A stretch of DNA of 55,801 nt from Pseudomonas sp. PIC25 (GCF_002286785.1 NZ_MUJY01000170.1:1-55801); one strand, 5' to 3'. Shown: positions 1 through 7,150, counted from the first letter of the stretch. The notes: a model not told the origin generated them from the sequence alone. Numbers and translations are program-made.

Positions 1-96
1 ATCCCAGGCGGCGAACCAGGGCTGGCCGTCGATCATCACACCGCGCAAGGGGCGGTCGTAGCGGTGAAGAGTGAGGGGAGAGAAAGCGTTTTCCAT
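1..96 (-). CDS. BRO-N domain protein, N-terminal part only
   Basis: The 32 codons visible (ATG at 94-96, reading toward position 1) encode MENAFSPLTLHRYD followed by RPLRGVMIDGQPWFAAWD. This is the typical opening of the BRO family N-terminal domain found in phage antirepressors and related bacterial DNA-binding proteins. The gene runs off the left edge of the window, so its length and C-terminal domain cannot be judged. It is divergent from the type III chaperone/effector unit and has a strongly folded region upstream of its start. A role as a phage-derived regulator is inferred from the family only. Confidence 0.7.
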   Translation of the reverse strand, partial: MENAFSPLTLHRYDRPLRGVMIDGQPWFAAWD

Positions 97-172
97 GGCG
101 AAAGACTCCTGCGTAGTTCGACGAAGACCCACGCGATTCCGGCCATAGAGCGCTGTAGAAACATGCATTACC

Positions 173-340
173 AGGCGCGGATCGCGCCTAACTGTTCGGG
201 CTGTCAAACCCGGCCACGGACAACCGTGACCGGCGCAGGATAGGCCGGGGTTGGGTGAAGAACAAGCGGCATTCCGGTATGGAGGCGGTGAGCGGTAACT
301 CCGTCACGCGCGCTCCTTGAGGCGCGTCCCGTATGACGGA
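173..340. other. Folded intergenic region, possible structured leader of the BRO gene
   Basis: Three strong inverted repeats lie close together. The first, 173-189, is a perfect 7-bp stem with a GAT loop. The second pairs 205-214 with 244-253 and encloses a CACGG/CCGTG hairpin at 215-228. The third pairs TCCGTCA (300-306) with TGACGGA (334-340) and has an inner ACGCGC/GCGCGT stem. There is no ORF of substance here. If transcribed with the BRO gene (minus strand) this would be a roughly 250-nt structured leader; as DNA it could also be a multi-palindrome protein-binding site. Confidence 0.4.
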
Positions 341-379
341 CATAGGCCAAAACCTGGGGCAGGTGGGGCCTGTTCGTTT

Positions 380-407
380 GGAACTACGCCGCTACAGAAG
401 CCACGGA
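380..407 (+). promoter_or_regulatory. hrp box (HrpL-type ECF sigma promoter)
   Basis: GGAACT at 380-385 is followed after 15 bp by CCACGGA at 401-407. The HrpL promoter consensus in plant-associated Pseudomonas is GGAACC-N15/16-CCACNNA, so only the last base of the first block differs. It points at the chaperone start 83 bp downstream and at nothing else. The match in sequence, spacing and gene context is good; whether this strain encodes HrpL cannot be seen here. Confidence 0.6.
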
Positions 408-489
408 GAGTCTGGGGTTAATCATCAGGCTTCGTCTCACAAGAAGCCTCTTGGAGAGCCCGCCCCAAACGCAAATACAGGATGATGCC

Positions 490-948
490 ATGCAAGCGGA
501 ACGCTCCTTTCACCTGCTCGTCTCCCATGTGCTCAAACAATATGGGATCGATTCGCAGATAGAGGCTAAAGACAATGAAGCCTATGTGTTGACGTTGAAT
601 GAGGATTTGGAGATTCATCTTATTGGAATGCAGCGAGGTTATCTGAACCTGGTCAGTGTGCTGGGTGAAGTCGCAGAAGACTGTTCTGCCGAAATATTGC
701 GCACTTTGTTGAGGGTGAACGTATTCGATTTATCCCACCCCGTCTTTGCAATCGGCATGACCCAGGCACCGAACAAAATCGTGCTTTCAACTCGCCAAGC
801 CTTGCCAGAGTTGGATATGGCAACCGCCTACAAGCTAGTGGAAGGTTTTATTGAAAGAGCCCGAGGTATGCGGGAGTGGTTGGAGTTTCAAAACAATGCC
901 CGCCATGCTCCAGTGACGGCATCTACTAATCTCGCTAATAGAAGGTAA
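490..948 (+). CDS. CesT/Tir-type type III secretion chaperone
   Basis: A small acidic protein of 152 residues. Class I secretion chaperones of the CesT family dimerise and hold one cognate effector in a secretion-competent state in the cytoplasm. The pattern fits: an opening helix (ERSFHLLVSHVLKQYGI), short beta strands around LTLNEDLEIHL, the LLRVNVFDL segment, and a C-terminal helix ending in FIERARGMREWLEF. I chose the ATG at 490 because an AGGA lies just before it; a TTG at 451 is in frame but has no comparable support. It lies between an hrp box and the effector candidate, whose ATG follows after 3 bp, so the pair is surely cotranscribed. Codon use is more AT-rich than in the catabolic genes. 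Confidence 0.75.
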   Translation: MQAERSFHLLVSHVLKQYGIDSQIEAKDNEAYVLTLNEDLEIHLIGMQRGYLNLVSVLGEVAEDCSAEILRTLLRVNVFDLSHPVFAIGMTQAPNKIVLSTRQALPELDMATAYKLVEGFIERARGMREWLEFQNNARHAPVTASTNLANRR

Positions 949-951
949 AGA

Positions 952-1851
952 ATGAATACTCATGGTTCCTCGAGCCGGTCCGGTATCGTCAATGAGTACG
1001 TGCCGCTATCTCATATCAACGATTCTCGTCTCGATGCTTTAATTGGAAGGCGGAATGGTGAAACCATCAAAGTATCGACTCGAATATTCGAAACAATGCA
1101 AGCCGCCCATGACATTCTGCTCAAAACAGGGCACGAAACCTTCCCTGATGGTCCGGGCAATCAGGAAGCTGCCATTTGGATGAGCGGCGGGCGCAGTTGG
1201 ACACGCATGAAAATGTCGCGGGACCTTGTTGGCGGAGCGGGCTCGGAAGCAGAAGAGCTGAAGAACGTCAAACTGACCGGGGGAGGAAGTTGCGGGGAAC
1301 ATCGCAGGATGGTTGGAGCCGAGTTCCAGAATATATCCCGGCATTTGCCGGTGTTTCAGGTTAAAGAGTCCAACGAGGACCATAATTTCGTGATCGCAGG
1401 AGATTGGCGGGACCGGACTGTCGGTGACAAGGCGGTGGTCGTAGATGCCTGGCAGGGGTTAAAAAAAATCTACACCTACGGAGAGCGGACCAATCCTACC
1501 GAACCGATCCGCTTGATAACCACCCCACCGGGAGGCCCCCGGCCCATGACCGAGGAATTGGCCGATGCGCTCTCCACCACACCGTTCGATGACGCCAAGA
1601 TGAATCGCTTCACCAAGATGCGGCTTCGAGTGGCCGCAGGCCCGGAGGCCGCTCAACGTTTGATTGAAGGACTCCGGAACAATGGAAGTGTCTGGGATGG
1701 AGTAACGGGGACGCGGAACATGTACACGACCTACAAGGACCCGGGTGGGAATAAATCTGCGTTCAACAGCGTTCCTTCGGCTTATCTCAATCGTTACCTC
1801 CAGGCCCGGGACGAAATGCAGTATGCGCTTCCCCCCAGAGGCGATCATTAA
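952..1851 (+). CDS. Putative type III effector with Cys-His-Asp triad
   Basis: A 299-residue protein with no homologue I can name. The N-terminus looks like a type III export signal: Ser-rich (MNTHGSSSRSG) with no acidic residue before position 15. The centre carries GGGSCGEH (Cys114), EDHNFVIAGD (His144) and KAVVVDAW (Asp165), the order and local sequence seen in papain/transglutaminase-like catalytic triads of secreted toxins and effectors such as the C-H-D families related to Pasteurella toxin C3 or YopT/AvrPphB. The exact reaction (protease, deamidase, acyltransferase) cannot be told from sequence. It is directly downstream of a CesT-type chaperone and the hrp box, and is followed by a terminator, so the two genes form a complete unit. 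An intracellular toxin without secretion is the main alternative. Confidence 0.65.
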   Translation: MNTHGSSSRSGIVNEYVPLSHINDSRLDALIGRRNGETIKVSTRIFETMQAAHDILLKTGHETFPDGPGNQEAAIWMSGGRSWTRMKMSRDLVGGAGSEAEELKNVKLTGGGSCGEHRRMVGAEFQNISRHLPVFQVKESNEDHNFVIAGDWRDRTVGDKAVVVDAWQGLKKIYTYGERTNPTEPIRLITTPPGGPRPMTEELADALSTTPFDDAKMNRFTKMRLRVAAGPEAAQRLIEGLRNNGSVWDGVTGTRNMYTTYKDPGGNKSAFNSVPSAYLNRYLQARDEMQYALPPRGDH

Positions 1852-1869
1852 CATCACCCACTGCTCCGT

Positions 1870-1900
1870 GCCCCGAGGCGGCTTACGCCACGGGGCTTTT
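1870..1900 (+). terminator. Rho-independent terminator of the chaperone-effector unit
   Basis: GCCCCG (1870-1875) pairs with CGGGGC (1891-1896), with an inner GGCG/CGCC stem, and the hairpin is followed by TTTT. It starts 18 bp after the effector stop codon. Confidence 0.75.
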
Positions 1901-2001
1901 GCTCGATCAGCCAAACGGCACTTTACCGATCCGAATCAGCGTCTATAGTCCTTATAATGGCACTGTGCCCATTAATGGATGGCCAGTCAGGGAACGCAGG
2001 G

Positions 2002-2229
2002 ATGGCGAGACACCGCAGAACAATACCCACCGAAGACCTTTTCCATGTCGCCAGCTGCTTGCCCTGGTGGGCTAGCGTGCTGATTGCTGTTGGTGCTTTT
2101 GTCCTCCAGCCCATAGCCACTAGCCAACCGGCCGCGTTTATCGATCTCCACGAGGTGAGAAGAGCGCATCTGGCAAGTAACGCATACCAATTTGCTGCAG
2201 GGTCGACGGTCCTACGGACTGCGCGCTGA
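2002..2229 (+). pseudogene. 5' fragment of Mrr-type membrane restriction endonuclease gene
   Basis: From the ATG at 2002 the reading frame gives MARHRRTIPTEDLFHVA, then SCLPWWASVLIAVGAFVL as one membrane segment. This is the typical start of the roughly 300-residue Pseudomonas restriction endonucleases that join N-terminal transmembrane helices to a Mrr_cat nuclease domain. After about residue 43 the resemblance stops and the frame ends at 2227-2229 inside an attC-like sequence. No nuclease domain follows. I read it as the stub of a defence gene cut off when the cassette-like unit arrived; the C-terminal tail of about 32 residues is junction sequence. Confidence 0.6.
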
Positions 2230-2245
2230 ACTCAAACGTTAGCTG
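2171..2245 (+). repeat. attC-like recombination site
   Basis: The right half, CTGAACTCAAAC then GTTAGCT (2238-2244), closely matches the right end of known attC sites such as that of aadA (CTTAACTCAAGC then GTTAGAT). TAACG at about 2178 could pair with CGTTA, and GTCC/GGAC forms a central hairpin. The implied length of about 75 bp fits Pseudomonas attC sites. GTTAGCT deviates from the GTTRRRY core at one position. Confidence 0.45.
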
Positions 2246-3615
2246 TCTTGAATCAACCCTCGGAGACAACATAGTGTCAGACATAGTCCCCTCGCCACTT
2301 GATCCATTGCTTCCAGCATTGCCGACAACAATTTTACCAACGCTTTCAGCACTCACGACTGCCCTTGGGATTCCTCGAACTGTGCTGGCGAGTGATGAGG
2401 AAATTCACTGCGCTTGGCGCGATTTGCCGCGCGAACTGCGAGAAATCCCTGTCCCGCTTCGAGGGGAGCTAATCGCAAGAATGTGCGTTGCCGTGAGCAC
2501 TGGGCTTTTTGATGGAGCGATGAACTACATCTGGAATGCTGCGATCCTTCAGCTCCGAACGAAGGTGCGAAACTTTGGCTTGCCAATCGTTGCCCAGATT
2601 ATTCAGTCTGATTTTGAAGAAAAGCACTTGCTTGAACTTCAAGACAGCAAATTGTTGGAGTTGTGCCTAAAACTTAACCTCGTCAATGAGGATGGCTTCT
2701 TCTTTCTCGATCAATGTCGGGATGTTCGAAACAATTTTTCGGCCGCACACCCCACCCTCGGAACGGTCAACGACCGCGAATTCACGACGTTCCTTAATCG
2801 TTGTGTTCGTTACGCACTCGCTGATGCATCATCGCCAAAGGGCGTTGATATTAGTGCGTTCATTTCGGCAGTAAAAGGGGCGCGATTCAACGCGAATCAG
2901 TGCGGCGTTTGGGTTCAACGACTTGGCGAAACCCATGACGCACAGCGTCAGATGCTTGTTGGAATGGTTCACGGCATCTACTGTGATCCCAATACGTCAG
3001 AGCCTTCGCGCCTCAATTCGCTAGATATCTGCGACGCGCTAAAAACGGGGTTTACTGCCGCGTTGCGTGCTGACTTAGTCAACAAACACAGTGAGTATGC
3101 AGCAAAGGGTGATGAGCCACGGCATACAGCATCGTTGCAGTACTTCGAGAAGTTGGGACTTTTGACACTGCTAAACGAGTCCGAGCAACATGCGGTTTTC
3201 TATCGTGCGGTAGATCGTCTATGGAGCGTTCACAATGGGATGAACAATTTCTACAACGAGCCCCCATTCGCTGAGCGTCTGTTAGAACTCTCACAACAAG
3301 GTGCCGTTCCCGAAACGGTACAAGAGCAATTTGTTCAAGTAGTGCTCTGTTGCAATGTGGGCAATGGACACGGTGTCTCGTGGGCTGCTTCAACAAGCTA
3401 TGACCAAATGATCAAGTCGTTCTCTCCCCGTGAGATCGCTACGATGATTCGTTTGGCAACTTCACCCGAAACAACGCTTGGCCGTCGCGTAAGTAGTCTG
3501 CCGTTATGCCGCCAGCGATTCAAACAGAGTCTAGCCCTTATTGATCCTGCCAGTGTTCCTAGCGGTGTTAAGGCTGATTACGAAAAGTTTCTCAAGTGAG
3601 CTGAAGACAGCTAAC
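2238..3615 (+). mobile_element. Integron gene-cassette-like unit
   Basis: One gene is framed by GTTAGCTGTCTT (2238-2249) and its exact reverse complement AAGACAGCTAAC (3604-3615). In an integrated cassette the core site at the 5' edge is complementary to the inverse core site just after the gene, and that is the arrangement here: start codon about 30 bp after the first core, inverse core 10 bp after the stop. A hairpin CCCTGC-AGC-GCAGGG follows. The far right end of the second attC (a GTTAGTG at 3671) is poor, and no integrase is visible, so this may be a decayed or relocated cassette. Confidence 0.4.
2274..3599 (+). CDS. Unknown 441-residue protein with HEPN-like motif
   Basis: I do not recognise the family. 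The start is a GTG at 2274 with GGAG 8 bp upstream. The protein is soluble and mostly helical. A long helix (AVSTGLFDGAMNYIWN) precedes DQCRDVRNNFSAAHP, where Arg152-Asn153...His159 has the form R-N-x5-H. HEPN ribonucleases of abortive-infection and toxin-antitoxin systems carry such an Rx4-6H motif after a comparable helix. The rest has no motif I can place. The gene is the only one in a cassette-like unit and follows a broken restriction-endonuclease gene, so a defence role is a reasonable inference but no more. Its GC content is well below that of the catabolic genes. Confidence 0.5.
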   Translation: MSDIVPSPLDPLLPALPTTILPTLSALTTALGIPRTVLASDEEIHCAWRDLPRELREIPVPLRGELIARMCVAVSTGLFDGAMNYIWNAAILQLRTKVRNFGLPIVAQIIQSDFEEKHLLELQDSKLLELCLKLNLVNEDGFFFLDQCRDVRNNFSAAHPTLGTVNDREFTTFLNRCVRYALADASSPKGVDISAFISAVKGARFNANQCGVWVQRLGETHDAQRQMLVGMVHGIYCDPNTSEPSRLNSLDICDALKTGFTAALRADLVNKHSEYAAKGDEPRHTASLQYFEKLGLLTLLNESEQHAVFYRAVDRLWSVHNGMNNFYNEPPFAERLLELSQQGAVPETVQEQFVQVVLCCNVGNGHGVSWAASTSYDQMIKSFSPREIATMIRLATSPETTLGRRVSSLPLCRQRFKQSLALIDPASVPSGVKADYEKFLK

Positions 3616-3654
3616 CCTGCAGCGCAGGGGATACTGCATAATAAGGCGCGCAGA

Positions 3655-3775
3655 GTTCCTGGCCTTGAATGTTAGTGACCGCTTTTGGCCGATTCTGTTG
3701 AAAAAGGTGACCTTTTAGTTGCTCCTCAATAGTTCAAAAAACACTCAATTTTGACGTTGCTACGTAAAAACTAAG
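3655..3775. other. Possible insertion-sequence end remnant
   Basis: This AT-rich stretch contains GACCGCTTTTGGCCGATTC followed by TGTTGAAAAAGGTG, a string that resembles the edges of several Pseudomonas insertion sequences. No transposase fragment or matching second end is visible, so the assignment is weak. The bases from 3776 to 3916 show nothing I can identify. Confidence 0.25.
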
Positions 3776-3916
3776 ACAGCCCCGCCTTCTGTGAGCGAGC
3801 CAGATTCATGTTGGCTACGCTTCTTCGTGGGTAAATCGAGGAGGGACTTTTCCATAGAATCGGCCGGTTGCTGCCGGTTCTCATCAGTGGCTTCGGGTCG
3901 AAACCGATCAAAAATA

Positions 3917-4182
3917 TAAGACGTGAAACGTTTCTGTCGCTGTCGTTTCGAAAGCCGTCAACGCAGCGATCACATTCCTCACTGGGCACCGTTCCACCCA
4001 CAAACCGTTCGCTTACCGCCCACCGCCATGTTCCCCGGTGGTCGATTTCCCTAAGCGGACCGGTCGGTCCGCCTACCCTGGCGGGGTGTCGTTCCGTCGA
4101 TGGCCGTTGATTGGCTGTATTGGGTTCGCTCATGCCGTGTCGGAATATGAACCAGCATATCGGGTCGCATGGCATCCGCTTG
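3917..4182 (+). pseudogene. Decayed copy of the benR upstream region and 5' end
   Basis: This stretch is a diverged direct repeat of 5828-6227. Long runs are shared, for example the segment with CACAAACCGTTCGCTTACCG and the one with GTGTCGTTCCGTCGATG. The last part matches benR codons around 14-38 (GTGTCGGAATATGAACCAGC here, GTGTCGGAGTATGTGAACCA there) but about 100 bp, including the start codon, is missing and the frame is broken. It therefore cannot make protein and looks like the stub of a duplicated regulator gene. The intact copy lies on the far side of the ZapE-like gene. Confidence 0.65.
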
Positions 4183-4197
4183 TCCACGGTTGGGGGT

Positions 4198-4262
4198 TCA
4201 GGCTCCACCCCTCACCCCAGCCCTCTCCCCAGCGGGGCGAGGGGGGCGGTGTGGGGGCGGGA
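4198..4262. repeat. CCCTCTCCCC/GGGGAGAGGG-type palindromic repeat
   Basis: A degenerate inverted repeat of the CCCTCACCCC...CTCTCCCCAGCGGGG...GGGG type, the same class as the perfect hairpins at 10343-10431. It occupies the gap between the benR stub and the ZapE-like gene. The remaining sequence to 4521 has no gene I can support. Confidence 0.45.
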
Positions 4263-4521
4263 CGTTGTGCTGGGTTCTGGCCGTTTGGGAGGCGGGGTGT
4301 CGTCTTCCAAGTAAGACGTGCGCGAAGTGAACTTCGCCAAAGGCATGCTGGTTGGCATGACCAAAGGGCGCGTTCAGGTGTCGGGGCTGGTCTCTTGGCT
4401 TTGCTGTCGCCGATGTCGTGCTGACTGGGCTATACGCCGGGCTGTTCCGGGCGCGGCGGCTGGACAAGTCTCCGTCGAGCCCGTAGCGTCGCCGGTTGGT
4501 TTTTCTGCCGGTTTTCCGTTC

Positions 4522-5661
4522 ATGTCCGTTCCTCTTTCGCCGCTGGCTGCCTACGAGCAGGCCGTTGCCCATTCAGGTTTTTTGCCGGACGCCGCCCAGC
4601 GTCGGGCGGCGGAGGTGTTGGAGTGTTGCCATCGGGCGCTGCATGCCGGGCGGGCCGGGGCGATGGGTGGGGTGTATCTGTGGGGGCCGGTGGGGCGTGG
4701 CAAGACCTGGCTGATGGATCGCTTTCACGAGAGCCTGCGGGTGCCGGCGCGGCGGCTTCATTTCCATCACTTTATGCGTTGGGTGCATCAGCGCTTGTTC
4801 CAGTTGACCGGCACGGCCGATCCGCTGCTGGCCCTGGCCTGCGAGCTGGGGCGGGAGGTGCGGGTGTTGTGTTTCGACGAGTTGTTCGTCAGCGATATCG
4901 GCGATGCGATGATTCTCGGCCGGTTGATGCAGGCGATGTTCGAGCAGGGCGTGGTGCTGGTGGTCACCTCCAACCAGCCGCCGGAACAGCTCTATGCCGA
5001 GGGTTTCAACCGGGACCGCTTTCTGCCGGCCATCGCGGCGATCCAGCGGTATACGCAGGTGGTGGATGTCGATGGCGGCCAGGACCACCGTTTGCATCCG
5101 GGGCAGGCGCAGCAGCGCTACTGGCTGGCCCGGCCCGGCGAGCCCAGTGCCCTGGGCGAGGTATTCGTGGGGCTGGCGGAGGGGCGGGCGAGCAGCGACG
5201 AGGCGCTGCTGATCGGCGGGCGCAGCCTGCCGGTGGTGAATGCCTGCGATACGGCGGTCTGGTGCCGTTATGCCGATCTTTGCGAGGCGCCGCGCTCGGC
5301 TTCGGATTTCATCGAGTTGTGCGACCGCTTCCCGGCCATTCTGCTGGGCGAGGTGCCCAGCCTGAGCGGTTCCCAGCGCGAGGCTTACATCGCCCGTGGC
5401 ACCGAGGACGGGGTGGAGCGGGTGACGGCGGGGGATCGACAGCTTCCGCGGCTGGCCGCCCATGACAACGGTGTGCGGCGCTTCATCGCCCTGGTGGACG
5501 AGTGCTACGACCGGGGCGTGCCGTTGTATCTGGAGGCGCAGGTGCCGCTGGAGGCGTTGTATACCGAGGGCTACCTGGCGTTTCCGTTCCGCCGCACCTT
5601 GAGCCGCCTGCGCGAGATGCAGTTGGTACGGTTCGGGGCGGCGGCCAGTCCGGCCCTGTAG
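4522..5661 (+). CDS. ZapE/AFG1-like AAA ATPase paralogue
   Basis: A 379-residue P-loop ATPase of the AFG1/ZapE family. ZapE in Enterobacteria associates with FtsZ under stress at late division; the mitochondrial homologue helps membrane protein turnover. Visible motifs are Walker A GPVGRGKT, Walker B VLCFDELFVSD and the following sensor-1 region VVTSNQPPEQLY, all in the expected order, and the length matches the family. I chose the ATG at 4522 because homology begins there; the upstream extension to 4318 is low-quality reading-through. Pseudomonas normally has a zapE elsewhere near the mraW/dcw or ribosomal region, so this is probably a second copy. It sits alone between the two copies of the benR upstream repeat, which suggests both moved together. 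Confidence 0.8.
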   Translation: MSVPLSPLAAYEQAVAHSGFLPDAAQRRAAEVLECCHRALHAGRAGAMGGVYLWGPVGRGKTWLMDRFHESLRVPARRLHFHHFMRWVHQRLFQLTGTADPLLALACELGREVRVLCFDELFVSDIGDAMILGRLMQAMFEQGVVLVVTSNQPPEQLYAEGFNRDRFLPAIAAIQRYTQVVDVDGGQDHRLHPGQAQQRYWLARPGEPSALGEVFVGLAEGRASSDEALLIGGRSLPVVNACDTAVWCRYADLCEAPRSASDFIELCDRFPAILLGEVPSLSGSQREAYIARGTEDGVERVTAGDRQLPRLAAHDNGVRRFIALVDECYDRGVPLYLEAQVPLEALYTEGYLAFPFRRTLSRLREMQLVRFGAAASPAL

Positions 5662-5747
5662 GAGCCAGCTCTGCTGGCGAGGCTTTTGTGCCGCCTTCTT
5701 TCTTGTGTCGGGGCGAAGAGCGGGCGAATGAGTTCGCCCCTACCGCT
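5662..5747. repeat. REP palindromes
   Basis: GTAGGAGCCAGCTCTGCTGGCGA directly follows the stop of the ATPase gene and GGGCGAATGAGTTCGCCCC ends the block. Both are standard Pseudomonas REP forms and recur through the window. Confidence 0.75.
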
Positions 5748-5756
5748 CCGTTTTCA

Positions 5757-5826
5757 CCGAGGCTCAGGACTCCCTTCAGCCTGGCTCTCAACAATCCGTC
5801 CCAGGCTAATCGTGAGAGGTTCCGGT
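5757..5826 (+). promoter_or_regulatory. Displaced copy of the leader found at 41695
   Basis: About 66 bp here are close to 41695-41762, the leader of the hemolysin-ligase cluster; both contain AACAATCCGTCCCAGG and GAGAGGTTCCGG. The response-regulator site in the original (TTAAG-N6-TTAAG) has decayed here to TCAGG-N6-TTCAG (5764-5779). Homology stops just before the start codon of the original gene. It lies upstream of the intact benR repeat. Confidence 0.55.
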
Positions 5827-5827
5827 T

Positions 5828-6227
5828 TAAGACGGGAACGTTTCTGTCTCGTTTCGAAAGCCTTCAACGCAGCGACCGCATTGCTGGCGAATGCCCCACC
5901 CACAAACCGTTCGCTTACCGCCCGCCGCCATGTTCCCCCATGGTCGAATTCCCTAAGCTGTCGGTCCGTCTACCCTGGCGGGGCGGCGGCTGGGTGTCGT
6001 TCCGTCGATGACCGTTGATCGGCTGTTACGCCGGTATTGGCGTTTTGCCGGTATCAATGGCTTGAGTGCGGGTGCCTTGCCCGTGGTGTTGCCTATAAGA
6101 ACTACAAGAGCGCCGTGCTATGAACTGTCGCCTATTGAACGAGAAGAGCCGGGTCTTCGCCCATGCGGACCCGTATGCGGTGTCGGAGTATGTGAACCAG
6201 CATGTGGGGTCGCATTGCATCCGCTTG
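5828..6227 (+). repeat. Intact copy of the direct repeat carrying the benR upstream region
   Basis: This is the partner of 3917-4182. It contains the whole 5' untranslated region of benR and the first 36 codons. Differences from the decayed copy are scattered substitutions, small indels and about 100 extra bases around the benR start, so the duplication is not recent. Confidence 0.65.
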
Positions 6228-7076
6228 CCTACATCGGGGCATCCGGCGGCGAGCCTGAGCCATCGCACGTTCGGCAGCCTGGACCTGTGCCGTATCAGCT
6301 ATGGCGGCAGCGTGCGGGTTACGTCACCGGCGCTGGAGACCATCTATCACCTGCAGATCCTGCTCAATGGCCATTGCCTGTGGCGCGGGCGGGGGCAGGA
6401 GCATTACTTCGTGCCGGGCGAGCTGTTGTTGATCAACCCGGACGATCCGGTAGACCTGACCTATTCGGACGATTGCGAGAAGTTCATCGTCAAGCTGCCT
6501 TCGACCTTGCTGGGGCAGGCGTGCAGCGAGAATCGCTGGCGGATGCCGGCGGAGGGAATTCGCTTCGGGGTGCGGCACAGTCTGGCGCAGTTGGAAGGGT
6601 TTCTCGGGTTGCTGTCGCTGATCTGCGACGAGGCGGAGAGTGCGCAGCAACTGCCGCAGGTGCAGGAGCACTTCACCCGCATCGTGGCCAGCAAGCTGTT
6701 GGGGTTGCTGGAGAACAACCTGAGTTTCGAGCCGCCGGAGTGTGTGTCGCCGTCGTTCGAGCGGATTGCGCAGTTCATCGAGGAGAACCTGAAGCAGGAC
6801 ATCACGCCGGAGCAGTTGGCGGCGCTGGCGCGGGTCAGCCCGCGTTCGCTGTATGCGCTGTTCGAGCGGCATGCGGGGACGACCCCGAAGCATTACATCC
6901 GTAACCGGAAGCTGGAGCAGGTGCGGGCGCAGTTGAGCGACCCGGCGGTGAAGGTGCGCAACGTCACCGAGGTGGCGCTGGATTATGGATTTTTGCATTT
7001 GGGGCGGTTTTCCGAGAGTTACAAGCAGGCGTTCGGGGAGCTGCCTTCGGATACGTTGCGGCGGCGGGAGGGGTAG
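6120..7076 (+). CDS. benR: BenR, AraC/XylS-type activator of benzoate genes
   Basis: A 318-residue regulator of the XylS/BenR branch of the AraC family. BenR binds benzoate and activates the ben promoter. Residues about 40-200 form the AraC-binding-like N-terminal domain; the C-terminal 100 residues carry the double helix-turn-helix (ITPEQLAALARVSPRSLYAL and VTEVALDYGFLHLGRFSE). Position next to benA, same strand, and the perfect XylS-type operator in between support BenR over AntR or other paralogues. The first 36 codons lie in a duplicated segment whose other copy at 3917-4182 is degenerate. The ATG at 6120 has only a weak ribosome binding site. Confidence 0.88.
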   Translation: MNCRLLNEKSRVFAHADPYAVSEYVNQHVGSHCIRLPTSGHPAASLSHRTFGSLDLCRISYGGSVRVTSPALETIYHLQILLNGHCLWRGRGQEHYFVPGELLLINPDDPVDLTYSDDCEKFIVKLPSTLLGQACSENRWRMPAEGIRFGVRHSLAQLEGFLGLLSLICDEAESAQQLPQVQEHFTRIVASKLLGLLENNLSFEPPECVSPSFERIAQFIEENLKQDITPEQLAALARVSPRSLYALFERHAGTTPKHYIRNRKLEQVRAQLSDPAVKVRNVTEVALDYGFLHLGRFSESYKQAFGELPSDTLRRREG

Positions 7077-7121
7077 GTTTTTGGGGGCGGTGTGGGTTCG
7101 GGGTGTTTGGTGTTGGGGTTT

Positions 7122-7150
7122 CTTAAAAGCGGGCGAATAAATTCGCCCCT
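7122..7150. repeat. REP palindrome
   Basis: GGGCGAATAAATTCGCCC with flanking bases lies between benR and the benA promoter and may end the benR transcript. Confidence 0.65.

Noticed and set aside
3671-3677. GTTAGTG as the right end of a second attC
   Set aside because: It breaks the GTTRRRY pattern and the flanks do not pair with the left side, so the right border of the cassette is left open.
5764-5779. TCAGG-N6-TTCAG as a functional two-component site before benR
   Set aside because: Three mismatches to TTAAG-N6-TTAAG; it is better seen as the decayed version within a copied leader.
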